In this document: positions 1-12,658 of the stretch, piece after piece
How positions within the stretch are numbered: the stretch's first letter is position 1
Layout of the letters: the number at the start of each line of letters is the position of its first letter
NCBI GenBank assembly: GCA_030248135.1
Contig: JASANC010001491.1
Coordinates: 1 to 64,000 of the forward strand
Source: Theristus sp. LFF4_11
Lineage: Eukaryota > Nematoda > Chromadorea > Monhysterida > Xyalidae
Length of the DNA: 64,000 bases
Direction of reading: 5' to 3'
Notes under the pieces: generated by a model
Databases searched by the model: none
Seen by the model: only the letters and a program-made list of their open reading frames with translations
Told to the model about the DNA's origin: nothing
Translations under genes and position numbers: made by a program

Positions 1-480
1 CCCCCCTCACGGTGGTCAAGCTCATCTCAATTTTTTCCAAAAATACCGTAATTTTTGCATTTTTCTTGACGTTTGTGTCTGTCCCTGCATAGATTTTGTT
101 GTTTCTGACCAAACAAGCAGCTTGTTTGCACAAAATATTCTGTATTTTACAAGAATTTCTGTGTTTTTCTAAGGCAAAAATTTGGTATTACCCGTGCGAT
201 CCCGTGCACCCCCCCCTCACGAAATTTTTCTGCCAGTGCACCCCCCCCCCCTCAGGAAAATTTGCTGCCCGTGCACCCCCCCCCCCCCTCACCGAGAAGG
301 CACCTGACCCCCCCCTCTAAAATTAGGCAAACACCCCCCCTCACCCGAGGTCCCGCTTTCGCTACTGAGGGGGGGGTCTGGCCCCCCCCAAATTCGAGAG
401 GGGGGGTACACCTAGGGTTAGGGGGGAAAAAAATCCGGATTTTTTTTTAAATTAAAAAAAAAATTTAAAAAAATTTTTTT
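1..480. repeat. C/G-run and A/T-run low-complexity repeat
   Basis: Long runs of C, then G, then A/T fill this stretch. A short unit reading ACCCGAGGTCCCGCTTTCGC at about 344-363 recurs at about 3962-3981, so this is part of a dispersed repeat rather than unique sequence. Short open frames here are Pro-rich translations of C runs and show no coding character. Confidence 0.7.
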
Positions 481-907
481 TTTACAAGTTAGGTTTGTTC
501 GAAGCGTCTCGTCGAGCTGAGTTCATCTAGACTATTTTCAGAACGATCCGGAAAACTATAAGAGCGAAAATCGTGTTTTATTGAAATTATGTCCATTTCA
601 TAGAGGGAAAGTTGCATTTTCAACAGTAAAACAGGACAATTTTCGACGTGTACTTGAATATTGAACCGTTCTTAGTTGTTCCTCTTTAGAAAATTACCAA
701 AATTTGACTGTGTTCAAAAATTCCTGTTTGCTGTAGCTAAGTCGGCAACCCCTGTCGACCCGGTCGCCCCCCCCCCCCAAGACACTTACTTTCAGGTTCA
801 ACCAGCTATGCTATCTGCCACATGGCGAGAGCCCACTCTTCAAATCATCGTATCGAAAACACGTACCATGATTTCGCGATCACGTTGCGGGCAACTGACA
901 GACATAG

Positions 908-2020
908 TTGTTCCAGAGCCGAGGGGTTGGGGGGGGCCGATATAGATAGCTGGAGCAAATTTTCCAGATAGATAGATAGCTGGAAAATTTTGGGGGGGGC
1001 CGCGGGGGGGGCCATGTGACTTTGGGGGGGGGGCGGTCAAAATTTTGAAATTTGATAGATAGATAGCTAAAACGCTAAAAAGCTATAAAAACAGCAAAAT
1101 AATGCTAAAAATACACCAAAAATCAAGTATAAACGCGTATTTTACCTAAAATTAGCGAAATTTTCAAGGATTACGAGCAAAAATGGTCAATTTTGGTCAA
1201 AAATTGACTCATTTTATGTCTTCGAAGACAAAAATTTTCAGATAGATAGCTGGCTGAGAATTTTTTTTAGATAGATAATAGCTGAGCCAAAAAAACCTGT
1301 TTCATGGAGATAGATTCGAAAATTTTTTGGGGGGGCGGCCCCCCCAGGCCCCCCCCCCTAGAACAACTATGCTGACAGACGCAAGTTTAACACGTTAGTT
1401 TAGCTCAGCACGCAAGTTTTAACATGTGGCCATGTTATCGGGTATCTGAAAAACGGTCGTGTGATGTGGTATTAACCAACATCCCCGCTCCAATTGTTTA
1501 ACAATATATCGCACAACTCCATTGTAGACCTATAACGTACGCCAATCAACAAGATATCATGTTCATCTCATGGCCTACCGACTGAAAAAACATGTTCTAA
1601 GTTGCAAGAAAACGATTTCTGAAACGATATTTCAATTCAGTTAAGTCATTTCAACGCTAAAAATTGACTCTAGAAGTCATCCAAATCGAAAAACATGGAG
1701 TACGTCGGTCAAAATGACCAAATAATGACATGTACCTAAGCACACAAAGAAGTTGGGAAGAAAATTTGGTTTGAACTTTCAAAAAATTATGCCATAAATC
1801 GAATTTTCAGAGCAAAGTAGAAGAAAAATTTTTCAAATTTTTTTTAAGTTTGAAAAAAAAATCCAAATTTAAAAAAAAACGAAAAAAAAATAAAAAAAAT
1901 TTTTTTTTCAAAACACCATAGTTGTTCCAGAGCCGAGGGGTTGACGTTGGGGGGAGGGGCCGATATAGATAGCTGGAGCAAATTTTCTAGATAGATAGAT
2001 TGGATAGCTAGAAAATTGCG
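908..2020. repeat. Dispersed G-rich / GATA-rich repeat, at least two copies
   Basis: A unit starting GTTGTTCCAGAGCCGAGGGG, followed by a G run and a GATAGATAGATAGCTGG tract, occurs at about 908-990 and again at about 1919-2015. A related G-rich block lies at 1325-1372. Between the copies the sequence is AT-rich and has no recognisable gene. G runs of 7-9 could form quadruplexes, but nothing here shows function. Confidence 0.6.
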
Positions 2021-4171
2021 GAGTGCTACATTATGAAAGAAATGCACATGCATCTTCATCAAAAATCCATTCCACTGGTACGGGTGCAGCGGCTGCACAC
2101 GCACGCATCTATTCAACTGTTGAGAAGTGTCGGGAACCCATCTGTAAAACTTGTCGATGCAGGAAATGGATCAGAAAACAAACCAGAACGATGAACTGAT
2201 TCCATTCACCAGTTTTTGATTGTTCCAAAGGCTGTGAGGTGAGCTCTGTGTCTGTCTGTCTGTTCCCTCTGCCATAGTGCAAGCAAAAAAATTGACGATG
2301 TGTTCTGTTCTGTTTGACGTGGTGAGGCATACAAATAAACTTGATTGGTTGATTGACTGATATATGAAAATCGGCTAAAATCACTTTTCAGTGATATGTT
2401 CTTGTCTCTTGTGCCGTTCCGTTTGTTCAGTTCAGAGATCCTTTGATTTCCGTCTGCGATTCCTGCCCGTCTGGATTGTGCCACGAGTGAGTTTGGCTGT
2501 CACAAAATTTTAAATGATAAAGTTTTGAACAACCGATCGAAGGTGCGTCCAGAAATTGTTCGTCGTTGTAGCCTGCTGCAACCTCCAAATCAGCGTGCCC
2601 GACTCGTTTTCATTTCTTTTTCTGGGCAAGCCAATCAGGGTGCGATCAACCAATCGATCTTCTTTTAAAATCTCTGTTTATCATCACGATCAACAAATCA
2701 ACCAATCATGGTCTTGTGCAACGCGCAACCAATCACCGTGTCACTTATTTGTTTTTCTGGGTCAACCAATCAAGGCAGCCTTTCGCCATTGGGTCGGTCG
2801 AAAGCACACGAATGGCGTCGCTTCAGTTTTCTCACTGGGTTCCTTAATTCAAGAAGTTGCAACGAGGAATTGCAGTTTCTCTCTTTGGTTGAAAAACTAA
2901 ATGAATTTGGCTGCCACACCTTTTTAAAATGTATATTTCTGTTTTTAAAGCGTGATTGCTTATAATTCACGCTCTTGTTTTCTTTTTGCTGTTTAGTATT
3001 TAATACAAAATATTTCTTTCCCTATGTAGGCCAACCAGAAAATTGGGGGGGCCGCCGCCGCAGGGGGGGGCGGGGGGGTGGCATGTGACTTTGGGGGGGG
3101 GTGAACGTGTACCCCATAGGTGGTGTTGGGGGTAGGGTTGTTAAACAAAAATGAAAATTTTTTTTTAAAAAAAAAAGTGATTAAAAAAAAACAAAAATGC
3201 CGATTTTTTTTTTTAAAAAAAAAATTCGAAAAATTTTCCTCTAATATGCTCTGAAAACCTCAATTTTGGCACAATTTTTCGAAAGTTCAACAAAAATTTT
3301 CTTTGATTATACCTCGTAAAACCTTTAGCAGTCGATTTTGGGCCGTTTTACCGACTGATTTTAGGCTTCGACAACATCTGCGATGAAGTTTTTGAGCGTC
3401 CCAAAGCTTAGCCTACCATTTCCGATGCAGATAAGGTGACGATTCGCCTCGCAGAGCGTCCGATTGTGCTCGCTGCTCCGTTTGCAAGCGCTACGTTGTC
3501 TGGTTGCTGCTTCGTGTCGTGTCGTCGCGACACCATCAGAAGAATTGATCGAATTTCAAGGCGGTATGTTTGTCTTCACTTCAGCATTAGCTTAGCTGGG
3601 GACAATTAGTGACGTTTTGGGGGTCAAAACACAAGAAGAGGCATGGTGACGGTTTGGAAAAGGGGTAATTGAGGTCACCAAAACAAAATCTGCAAAGTTC
3701 CGCCATACGGGAGTCATTCGGGAGGCGCTTGCATATCATATGTGGTTCTTCGGACTCCCTGATTGATTTAGCACAACTTTGATTTTTGAAATTTTTTTAA
3801 AAAAAAAAAATTTAAAAAAAAAACAAAAATGACGATTTTTGTTTTTTTTAACAACCCTAGTTGGGGGGGCCAGCCGTTGCATCGCATGGTGGTTCTCTTT
3901 CATCTGGGGGGCGGCCTAGCAGGGGTCGAGATGGGGGGGGTGGGGGGGGGGGTACAGTGATCACCCGAGGTCCCGCTTTCGCTACTGGTGCTCCGTAAAA
4001 TCTCCGTACTTTTGTCAAGGGCCCAAAACCAAGAATTTTTTTTATTTGAGTCAACCAACAACCAACATGTGTATTTATCCGGCCTTTTTGCGCAATTCAA
4101 ACATGATTTTGCCGTTTTTACTGCTGGTTTTCAACGTTTTTTTTAGCAGAATAAAACGAAAAACGAAAGCA
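2021..4171. other. Gene-free stretch upstream of the KH-domain gene
   Basis: No exon with supported splice sites was found. G runs at about 3045-3105 and 3865-3955 and poly-A/poly-T tracts at 3150-3235 and 3790-3850 belong to the same low-complexity repeat type as the left end of the window. The promoter and 5' UTR of the KH-domain gene probably lie in the last few hundred bases, but no core element is recognisable. Confidence 0.5.
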
Positions 4172-6921
4172 ATGGCAGCACGCGGTCGCGGAATCGGACG
4201 TGGCGGCAGCCGCGGTGGCGGCGGTGGTTATGGCTTCATGGGTGGCATGGCGGCGTTGGGCGCTACAGGAGACGCGCCAATGGGATACGGCCGTGGTGGG
4301 GGCGGCGGCGGCGCCTATGGATACGGGGCGGGCCCAGGCGGAGGCGGCGATTGGCAGGTACGTTGACTCAGTCGAGGCTTTTGATCATGACAGGCAATTT
4401 GCACTTGGATGGAGGTACATCTTCTTCGATTTATTTCTCTTGTGGTTTGTTCCCAGTTTTCGGCGTGTTTTTGTTCGTTGCTCAGCTCACCCAAAGGCGG
4501 TTCAATCGAAATCCCGAATGCCACAAGGTTCTAAATTGTTGTCCCTCACCCCACCCCACCCAAATGGTGTTGTGTTCATCTACATTGTATTTGGGTGGAA
4601 ATTCTAAAGCTCACGTGAAGCCGTGATAAAATTAATGTTCGCAATTTTTTTGGCGGCCACAGTTTTGTCAAAACAAAGTTCATTTGTCCATGCCCATCAC
4701 TCTCAGATGGTGTCGCCGTTAGCGGAAGTCGACGAATACTCGATGGTGGTTGAGGAGCTGAAAATGGAGGAGGCACAATTGTTGGGCAATGAAACGATGC
4801 GGCACGCACGTCGCTTACTGGCAAACGGTGGGCCTTCGCTGAAATTTTTTTTGTAACTTGATCTTTTTTTTGTTGTTTCAAACCGATTTGCAAATGCGTT
4901 TACTGGCAAATGGTTGGGCCGGCGCTGAAATTTTCTGGTGCATGTTCACAATTCTATCAGATACGATACTGTTGACTGCTGTTGACTGTTTTGTTGGTCG
5001 TATCGTGTCACGACACTCGCTGCTGTGCTGTGTTGTTGTTTGTTTATTGCGTAGAAGCTTTGTTGCTTCCAGAGCGTAATGCATCATTATTAAAACCGCT
5101 GCATCTGCAGTTCCAGGGCTCCTCCTCTATAACACGGACAGAAATAAGCAAAAACTGAATTGATCGTTTTTACCTTATCAAAAAGACTTGTCTTAGGAAG
5201 AGATTAGGTTTAGGATTAGGAACCAATCTGATCAAAAATCATAAAAAAATCACTTTTTTAAGAATTTATACAAATACAATCAAATATTTGGTAGATCTGT
5301 TGGGCGTGTTCGCCAATTATTCGTTGTACGCCGACACCGTTTGGACTCGTGTTGGCAACGATCGGTGTCACAGACTTGAAAAGAATCACTTAAGAAAACA
5401 CATGTGATACACTTAACAAAACAACCAAAAAACCCCAGTGAACCAACAAACAGCAAGCACACCTTGTCGTTGACTCGTTTGTGATGCTGTTGATCCTGAC
5501 TCTTTTGATTTCTCCTTTTACGGCCACCAATCTTCGTTGCTCAAAACCAGAAACTGCACGCACAGTAAAAACCTTCCAGAGCGCATTCGCCTGGAAGAGG
5601 GAGGCGAATTGGACTATATTGAGGTTGACGTGGAAAAACCGGTGAAGCTGTCGAAGAAAGTGCTCGTACCATCACACAGATATCCGAAAGTAAGTGAATC
5701 AACGTAACGTTTGCGTTGTTTGCGTTGCGTAACAGTTTGCGTAACACTGAAAACAGATTCGCGCTTTCCCATTGGCTGTTGTATCCGTTTTGAGATTTGT
5801 TGTTTTTTCAGTTCATTCGTCCTTTTCTCTGTTCTTGTTTTTCAGTTCAACTTCGTCGGCAAACTTCTCGGACCGGGCGGCAAAACGCTCCAGGGTCTGG
5901 CGAAGAACTACAAGTGTCATTTCTACGTTCAGGGCTCGGGATCGACGCGCGATGCCGCTAAGGTGATTGGTTGAGTTAGGTTTGATTGAAAGCAGATACG
6001 CGCCGAGCTGATTGGTTTGTGCATATATGCAGCTGACGCCGCACAATCAGTGTGTGTTCGAAAATTTCGTGTTTTTTGAAATAACAACAGAGCACTCCGT
6101 GTATTGTGTCCATTCATTCATTTGCTTTCGCAAGACTGCAGGATGCTCCGATAAAACTATTGAGACAGCATGAAGTAGCGTCCGAATTTCCATAGAGCTC
6201 ACAGCGTCCGGGGTATTTTCAGGAGCGCGAATTGTTCGCATCGGGCGATCCGCAGTACGCGCACTTCGGTGAGCCGTTGCACGTGCGCATCGAGACACTC
6301 GCTCCAGCCATTGTCGCATATCAACGTTTCGCTAGTGCTCTGGAAACGCTCGCGCACATTCTGCAACCGGTTCGGGGGGGGGCAAGGTTTCGCCTTGATT
6401 TAGCGTTCTAACTTCCCTGCATCTTACTCGCGTTTTAGTCAGATAAAACGCAGACAGAGACTCCAACCCGTTTACTCGGACATCAGAATGGTTTTTATTT
6501 GATTTTGGTTCTGACTGAGTAGAATATTCAAGCCGACGCAAACAAACACAGTTGAACGGTCAAAAAAACAAAACGGTGAAAATGGAATTATGATTGTATT
6601 ATGGAAGAAGTACCGTGCGCGTCTGACGAAAAGCTTCCACTAATCCACACTCTCTCACTCCGTTTTCAACGCAAGAATAAACTAAGTCCATGAATGCACA
6701 AACAGAACTTCATTGCTCAGGTGAAAGACGATGAGATCGCGCAGCAGATGAATGAGCTCGGCCAGAAGACGTACCCGGTCCGGGGGCCTGGCGGCGGCGC
6801 ACAGGGCGGCGGCGGCGGTGGTGGATCGTTTGGCGATGACGGCGACGACGACGACGAGGACGATCGGAAACCGCAGACGGGCGGTGGACGGTAAATTGGC
6901 GCACTTTATTCGCTAAAACGG

Positions 6922-6980
<59 letters not shown>

Positions 6981-8133
6981 GGTATAGCGACAGTTTTTGT
7001 TTCTGAGCTCGGTATTGAATGACGTCATGTGTGCTCGAAAACCTTGGGCACCGCCGATTATACGGGACGTTCAGTTTCCGGTGTGATCTATTTGTTCAAG
7101 TGAGAAAAAATACGTGCAAAGTGACATTCAAATGACTTGAGCGTTCTGTGGAACAAATTGCGCATTTCGGTCGGCCACGTTCAAATAAATGTTTGGCTTT
7201 GTTTGACACACGGAGGACACTATAAAGTTGTCAGAGATTGTTCCAGAAACTTTTTTTATGTTTCAGTGGCGGTTATCGCGGCGGCCGGGGTGGCGGTTCT
7301 GGTGGCGATTTTGGTGGTTTTGACACGTAATGAGTTTTTTTTCGGTTTTTTTGTAAATTTATATTTGATTTCTTTTCTGAAGATGAGATGAATAACGATA
7401 AGCAGTCGTCGGATTTGTAGCTTTGGAGAAAATCGAATAGATTTTAGACACAGTTATATCGGTCAGAACTAACAAACTCATGCGATTTGTTCGCTAAAAA
7501 TTTTTGAGTCTGCGGGATTTGGTTTGCTGGTACGGGCACCCTTGATTATCGGCATCAAGCTTGGCAGGACCACGAGCAGCGCAGCGTTGCGCATGATTTA
7601 AAAGTTTCGTTTTGCCTATTGTTCTTTTGAATCTGCAGGCTCGGCAGCTCAGGCGGCTACCGCGGACGTGGCTCGTGTGAGTTTCATTTTGTCCCGTTAT
7701 TTCTTGTCTCATTATCAGTGAGAATCAGTGTACAAACAGCTCCACCCAACACCCTGCATAGCCCCCCCCCCCACCCCCTTCATGGACGCCTGAGCGTCCC
7801 GTGACTCGTTAGCCAATGCGCTTCCCTCCCTTTCAGCCCCCCCCCTCCCCCGCTTTGTCTCATAACGGAGGGGAAGCTAGTACTCTAACGTTATTTTTGA
7901 TTTCTACTGGTTTCGCTTGCGAAACTTTCGAAAAGGCAGTGAATCTGAAAGTTTGGTGGTGGTTGTCAAATGAGTAACGCCTGATCCGATCCAACCGTAA
8001 CCCGAATGCATGACATTCGTTAAACAAGCGAACTATTTTGACAACAAACGCTCACTTTCCACTTTTAGCAAACGGCTCTGGCGGTAAAATGTTCCGGGGC
8101 CGCGGTGGGCCGCGTCGTGCGGCGCCCTACTGA
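4172..8133 (+). CDS. Sam68/KHDRBS-like (STAR family) KH-domain RNA-binding protein
   Basis: Nine exons: 4172-4357, 4707-4827, 5580-5689, 5846-5962, 6223-6369, 6706-6890, 7267-7326, 7639-7676 and 8069-8133. Phases match at every junction and give about 342 residues. Residues 1-62 are Arg/Gly/Tyr-rich. Residues about 65-103 resemble the QUA1 dimerisation segment. A maxi-KH domain follows: LVPSHRYPKFNFVGKLLGPG holds the conserved KH core with its GPGG loop, and GDPQYAHFGEPLHV matches the Sam68 QUA2 side. The tail has an Asp/Glu-rich stretch, then RGG boxes spread over three tiny exons, and ends RAAPY. In known family members the KH domain binds U/A-rich RNA and controls splicing and mRNA fate, while the RGG and Tyr-rich tails are methylation and signalling targets. 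The start was chosen because it opens the RGG region and lies in the same exon. The exon 3 acceptor at 5579 was chosen because it keeps the frame; an alternative at 5565 would break it. Orthology to a specific STAR protein is not settled. Confidence 0.88.
4807..4942 (+). repeat. Imperfect local duplication over the exon 2 donor of the KH gene
   Basis: The end of exon 2 and its donor (about 4811-4846) reappear about 84 bases downstream (about 4895-4937), sharing the core TTACTGGCAAA and the flank GCTGAAATTTT. The second copy has an altered donor context (TGGTTGGG) and is not needed for the reading frame. It looks like a small tandem duplication that copied a splice donor. Confidence 0.5.
6921..6980 (+). 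repeat. (GTT)n microsatellite, about 20 units
   Basis: A perfect GTT/TTG trinucleotide run lies in an intron of the KH gene, 31 bases after the 6890 exon end. The same motif forms the 3' tails of SINE-like elements elsewhere in the window, but no SINE body is visible next to this copy. Confidence 0.9.
7740..7860. repeat. C-run low-complexity block in an intron
   Basis: Several runs of 8-10 C interrupted by short mixed sequence, in the last intron of the KH gene. No open frame or splice signal suggests an exon. Confidence 0.6.
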
Positions 8134-8481
8134 ACAGGTTGGAATTGATTTTTTTATTTGAATTGAATTTCCAATGTCGAATGTGAATAGTTTGCCTCAA
8201 AATACACACAGAGTACGGTATCTTTCTCGCGGGTAGGGATGGATCCGGCAAATTTGCCGGAATCCGGGCCGGATCCGGCAAAAGCCCATTCCGGCCGGGC
8301 CGGATCCGGCAAAAATTGCCGGAATCCGGACCGGAATGGCTTTTTTATGTCTAAAAACATCTACGCACATTTCGTCGCTTCTTCATCACATTTTTAGCAT
8401 AAAACAGCACAGACACAGAAACAAAGTCAGCAAGACACAGCACTTGAACCAACCAAAAGTTACAACAACAATTGACAAAAT

Positions 8482-9701
8482 TCACATCGCATAGGGATAA
8501 TCAAGTGCTGGCAACACTCCATTCAGAAACATGACCTTTTCGGCGTTTTGAGTTGACAGACGAGATCGGCTGTACACAAACACCTGCCTGGCTTCAGAGA
8601 ACATTCGTTCGCTTGCCACGCCTGTTGGTGGCGATGCCAGGTATCTGCGCGCGATTGTCGATAGTTTGGGGTATTTAGACGAGTTCAGCCGCCAAAAGTC
8701 TAGCATTAGATAACTTTTGTCCGGTTCGTCGATAAAATCATCCGACTCGTACATACCGTATTACCCCCATTAAACCCCCCCACCATTAATCCCCCCCACC
8801 AATAAACCCCCACCCCCCGACCAGTTTCCGAATAATCCCCCCCACAAATAATCCCCCATGGGGGATTATTGGAGACCTGTTTGAAACACATACCCAGCGA
8901 ATTCAGTGGCTGGTTGCAGTGAAAATGATGAAATTGTGCTACCAAAGGCCCCCAAATGGGTGAGTTAATAGTAATTTCAGTACAAAAGGCTGTTATAAAA
9001 GGAAATTTCTATGTAGAGTAGAAGTTTCTGCGACTTTCTTGCACCCCCACCCCTAGAATTTTTTTGTAAATAAACCCCCCCCCCCCACCAATAATCCCCC
9101 CCACCAATAAACCCCCACCCCTAAAAGTCGCTGACGTATTAATCCCCCATGGGGGTTTATTGGGGGTAATACGGTATTCATTTCGCCGCGCAGTTCGTCT
9201 TCAAGATTGGATTCACCTGACGGGTAGCGCGGTCGCGCAGCGTGAAACTCAATGCCTCCGTAGAGGCCAGTCGATTTCTTTTTTGGTTCGGGCTCGCGTT
9301 CACTTTCGTCATCGTCGTTGTTCGCGATCTCGGATGTATCGTCGCAGTTTGTGGGCGTCTTCGGTCGTTTCAAGATTTTCTTTGCAATGTGAAGTAGTTC
9401 ACAACGAATCGCGACCTTCATTTTCGAAGACGACTGCAGTATTCTTGAATCGCGGATCAACGTACGTGGCCATGATGTTGGATTCGTTGTGGAAAAGCGC
9501 ACGGAAGCGTGTGTCGATGCTGGTCAGCAGCGTTTTTTTCGTCGTACCAATGCCACTCGCATCGACTTGTTCGATGCGCTGCTTCAGTGCGCAAACGGCG
9601 GGCAACACCATTGAAATGGATTCGTCGTCTCGTGGATTCGTCGTTGGGGGGTTTATCGGGTTTTCGGGGATCACGGCACCCCCGCACACCCACGGTAACA
9701 C
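8482..9701 (-). pseudogene. hAT transposase remnant (dimerisation domain and middle part)
   Basis: On the minus strand, 9399-9701 encodes a piece containing NIMATYVDPRFKN, typical of the middle of hAT transposases. A frame change of one base leads into a second piece at about 9180-9460 (Asp/Glu-rich linker). A third piece at 8482-8754 is the hAT C-terminal dimerisation domain, with YLASPPTGVASERMFSEARQ and SRLSTQNAEKVMFL. The last two pieces are separated by a MITE at 8754-9176. The N-terminal zinc finger and the first catalytic residues were not found. The gene is dead through truncation, frameshift and insertion. Confidence 0.85.
8754..9176. mobile_element. MITE-A copy 1 (TA target, CCGTATTACC ends)
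   Basis: Inverted ends CCGTATTACCCCCA / TGGGGGTAATACGG are flanked by TA on both sides. The interior is rich in C runs and contains CCCCCATGGGGG palindromes. The copy has interrupted the hAT transposase. Removing the element with one TA joins the two transposase halves in frame (Glu-Met-Asn then Met-Tyr-Glu-Ser), which supports both its ends and its TA duplication. Copies 2 and 3 share the whole middle section. Confidence 0.92.
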
Positions 9702-10054
9702 ACGTCGCTAAAATCGCTGGTGTTCTGGGGCTCACAAAAAAGCAACTGTTTGACAGCTAACTGAATATGACCAACGAAAATGGCTGATTTATTGTTCATC
9801 AACAACGTCGGCCAAAAGCTGGCAGCCACGTTTTTTAAAGTGGACGATGCTGCACATAAGTTTACCACTCAAGACAAAAGCAGTGAACCATTTACCATTG
9901 AACAGAACACTAAACTAAAACAACGCTATGAAATGTGAGAAAACAAAGCGAAAAATTGTAACTTGAAGTAGGGGGGATTTGTTATTGGGGGTTTGGGGGG
10001 GGGGATGGGGGGTGTTTTTTTGGGGGGGGGGACGGCTCCATCCCTACTCGCGGG

Positions 10055-12439
10055 TCTTGACACGATCGAATGTGGTCTCTTTTTAAACAAAGACAAGCCC
10101 GGAATTGATTGAGAGTATGTTTGTGAAAACCTCAAAAATGAATGTGAAAAAAGATCGTCTTGAGACTCTCGAGACCTCTACTGTCTGATCTCTAATAGAC
10201 ACCGCGCTGTAAGGGCAAAAAAGTAAATTGCTTTCCATGTGGCTATTGGATAACTTGAAAAAAGAAAAAAATCAAAGTTGGATGCTTTCATAAAATAACC
10301 ATGTTGGCGCTAAAAGTTTGGAGAAAAATTTGAATAAAAAAATTAATTGACCAATATGATTTTCTTTTCAGGCTGCAGCCCACCCACAAACTGAAAAATT
10401 GATCGTTCCAAAAAAAACAACTAAAATCAGAATTTCGAACAAAAATTGACCATTTGGCGCATAAAGCTCGGCATGGCAAATTTGTGGTTTGAGAACCAAC
10501 CTCCTTGCAATTTGATTGATTTCTTAAAATTTCACCTCTTAACAAATGAATGAATTCAAATATTGCGTTTTTTTGGTTTTTTACTGTTTTATTTGTTCTT
10601 TGTCTTGTTCAACTTGCGAGTTTGCGTGCAAACTCATGGTGTAATATTTTAGTAATATTTTTGCTGTAATTTTGAAAAACTTGTGTTGATTTGTTTTTTA
10701 CGTCTAAAATTTAGTTTGAATCACTAAAATGTTCGAAATTTCAAACGGGGATGTTTCTTCTTAAAAACTTGTGTTGCTTTTGTACGATTTTCTGTATGAA
10801 CCTTTTTGTGAGAATTCGTCGGGAAGTGGTCCGTTCGTTTGCTTGTCCCAAAAAACATCTCTTCGTTAAATTTAATCAATCTGAAAAATTTTGATCGTAA
10901 AAATTATGAAATTTCATTGTATTAATACTGCGAAATTTGATGTTGAATAAAGTAAAAAAGAGGAACGAAAGGGCCAAAAGCTACAAAAAATGACCGTGTT
11001 TTTGGAGCCAGACGATTTTGCTCCATCCATATGCTGAAATTATTTCGTCATGTTTTTTTATATTTTAAAATCCAGTTTAAATCAACGTCAAAATCAGACG
11101 TTTTAGTTCAAGTTGGTTGAAATTTAGTTCAAGAACGTTGCAGGTTTTGAAATAATTGCAAATAAATAGAAAACCACTGGCTGAAAACGAGAAAGCATTC
11201 CACGTGCAATTTTATTGTGTTGTGGTTTGAATTGTGCAAAGATTGAGTCAACCGTGGCTGGGTACAGTATCACTCAACTTCATCAACGTCGGTTTTTTCA
11301 AACCAACTTTGAGAAACCGTGATGAAGTTGGACAGAAAGTTGGTGTTTTCACTTTTTTTGTTTTGTTCGCCAAAAATTGTTGTATTTGCCCATGATTTCG
11401 TAATTTTGAATTCGCGTGTTTCAAAAAGTCGTGCGTCACCATTTTTGCATCATAAATGCCGCCACGCATTTTGGACAGTTTCGCAAAAACTGCATTCATT
11501 AACGTGAAAGTTCGATGCGAAGGCGTTGTAAAGGTTCTCAGAATGTTCGGTAAGTAAACGCAGCAATGTTCGGGCTATATTGGGGTAGTCGTTATAATAT
11601 TGACGTAAGAAGAATTTTGTAACATTCAGTGAGTACTGCATTATTGCTAAAGTTTTTGGTGAATATCATGTGAAACTGTAACAAATGTTTCTAGTGCAAC
11701 GACGTTTCGGTGGCATTTTGGGTGGTCACTTTCATTAATAATACAGTTTTACACAAATCTTCGTCCAGGAGCTATGCGTGGCATGGTACGAACAGTAAAC
11801 ACACCACGTAGCGAAGACAATTTAGTTTCACTTGATTGTTACGTTACGTAGATACGATTTTGTTTTTGAAAAATGGGTATTTTGTATACAGTTTTCGATT
11901 TGTTGCGAAGAAACATGTTTTTCCTGAATCGGTTAATCTTTTTTGGTCGTTTTTTTCACAGCGTCGCTTTCAGTTAAATCCGGTTCAAAGACGAATTGAA
12001 ATCTGCGAATTCATCGCTTCTTATTGTGACCGATTCTCACGTTTTCAATTGTCTTGGTCGTCTTGAGAAATCTCATTTTTTGTATCTTCAGAAAAAAAAC
12101 GACCGAACCGTGCGAAAAATTTGTGTCGGTGGTAAAAGACGGGGTTGCGAAATGTCTCTGAGCGCAATGCCTACGGTTGTTTTAGACGACCCAACGTGCA
12201 GTTCCAGCAGTCTGAACGCGGGTTGGATTTTTTTGTTATTATAACATCTAGTCATGTAACTTGCAATCTTTTCGTTTTCTAATTGGTTACCCAAATTGGT
12301 CACCAAATTTCACTACCTGGGATGCCGACCACCCAGCGTGTTTTCAGGTTCATGTTCATATCCTAATGCGCTGTCATTTTTTCCTATCATTTCTGAGTAT
12401 TATCAATTTTTGGGGCTCTGCAACTCAAACGTGTTTGCA
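10055..12439. other. Gene-free AT-rich stretch
   Basis: No exon could be supported. Many poly-T tracts, short unsupported open frames and no family-like peptide were seen. The missing first exons of the Ser/Thr-rich gene downstream may lie here; one possible mini-exon at about 11769-11785 has fair splice sites, but its phase does not join the next supported exon. Confidence 0.4.
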
Positions 12440-12600
12440 GACGTAGAAAGGAGACTCGTTTCACATTTGTATGTGGTAACTCAAAACTACCTAAGTGACT
12501 CGGGCCATTTTGCCAGTTTTGAATTCGCGCATTGTGCATGAAACTGTTCACCTATTTCATGCGCGCATTGAGTCTCGCGACCAAAATCAAAGATCCGTAG
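12440..12600 (+). mobile_element. MITE-D copy 1
   Basis: This stretch shares long segments with 16340-16540, 17745-17945 and 22795-22990, including CGCGCATTGAGTCTCGCGACC, a central GAATTC-containing block and CCTAAGTGACTCGG. The exact ends are not clear. It is a dispersed repeat of about 190 bp present in both orientations. Confidence 0.6.
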
Positions 12601-12658
12601 CGACACAAGCGAACACCGCCGGGCGAAACCGACGAACGATGCCGTTTTTTTTCTTCAG

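Larger units (their letters stand above)
8234..10046 (-). mobile_element. hAT-superfamily DNA transposon, defective, with 8-bp target duplication
   Basis: The ends read TAGGGATGGATCC on the left and, on the opposite strand, TAGGGATGGAGCC on the right, one mismatch in 13. They are flanked by a perfect 8-bp direct repeat CTCGCGGG at 8226-8233 and 10047-10054. An 8-bp duplication and TAGGGATG-type ends are characteristic of hAT elements. Inside, the minus strand encodes pieces of a hAT transposase. Total length is 1813 bp, of which about 420 bp is a later MITE insertion, so the element is far shorter than an intact autonomous hAT. It is a decayed and internally deleted copy. Confidence 0.93.

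Noticed and set aside
1..480. Pro-rich peptides from frames over C runs
   Set aside because: Homopolymer translation; run lengths are also likely to be wrong in the assembly.
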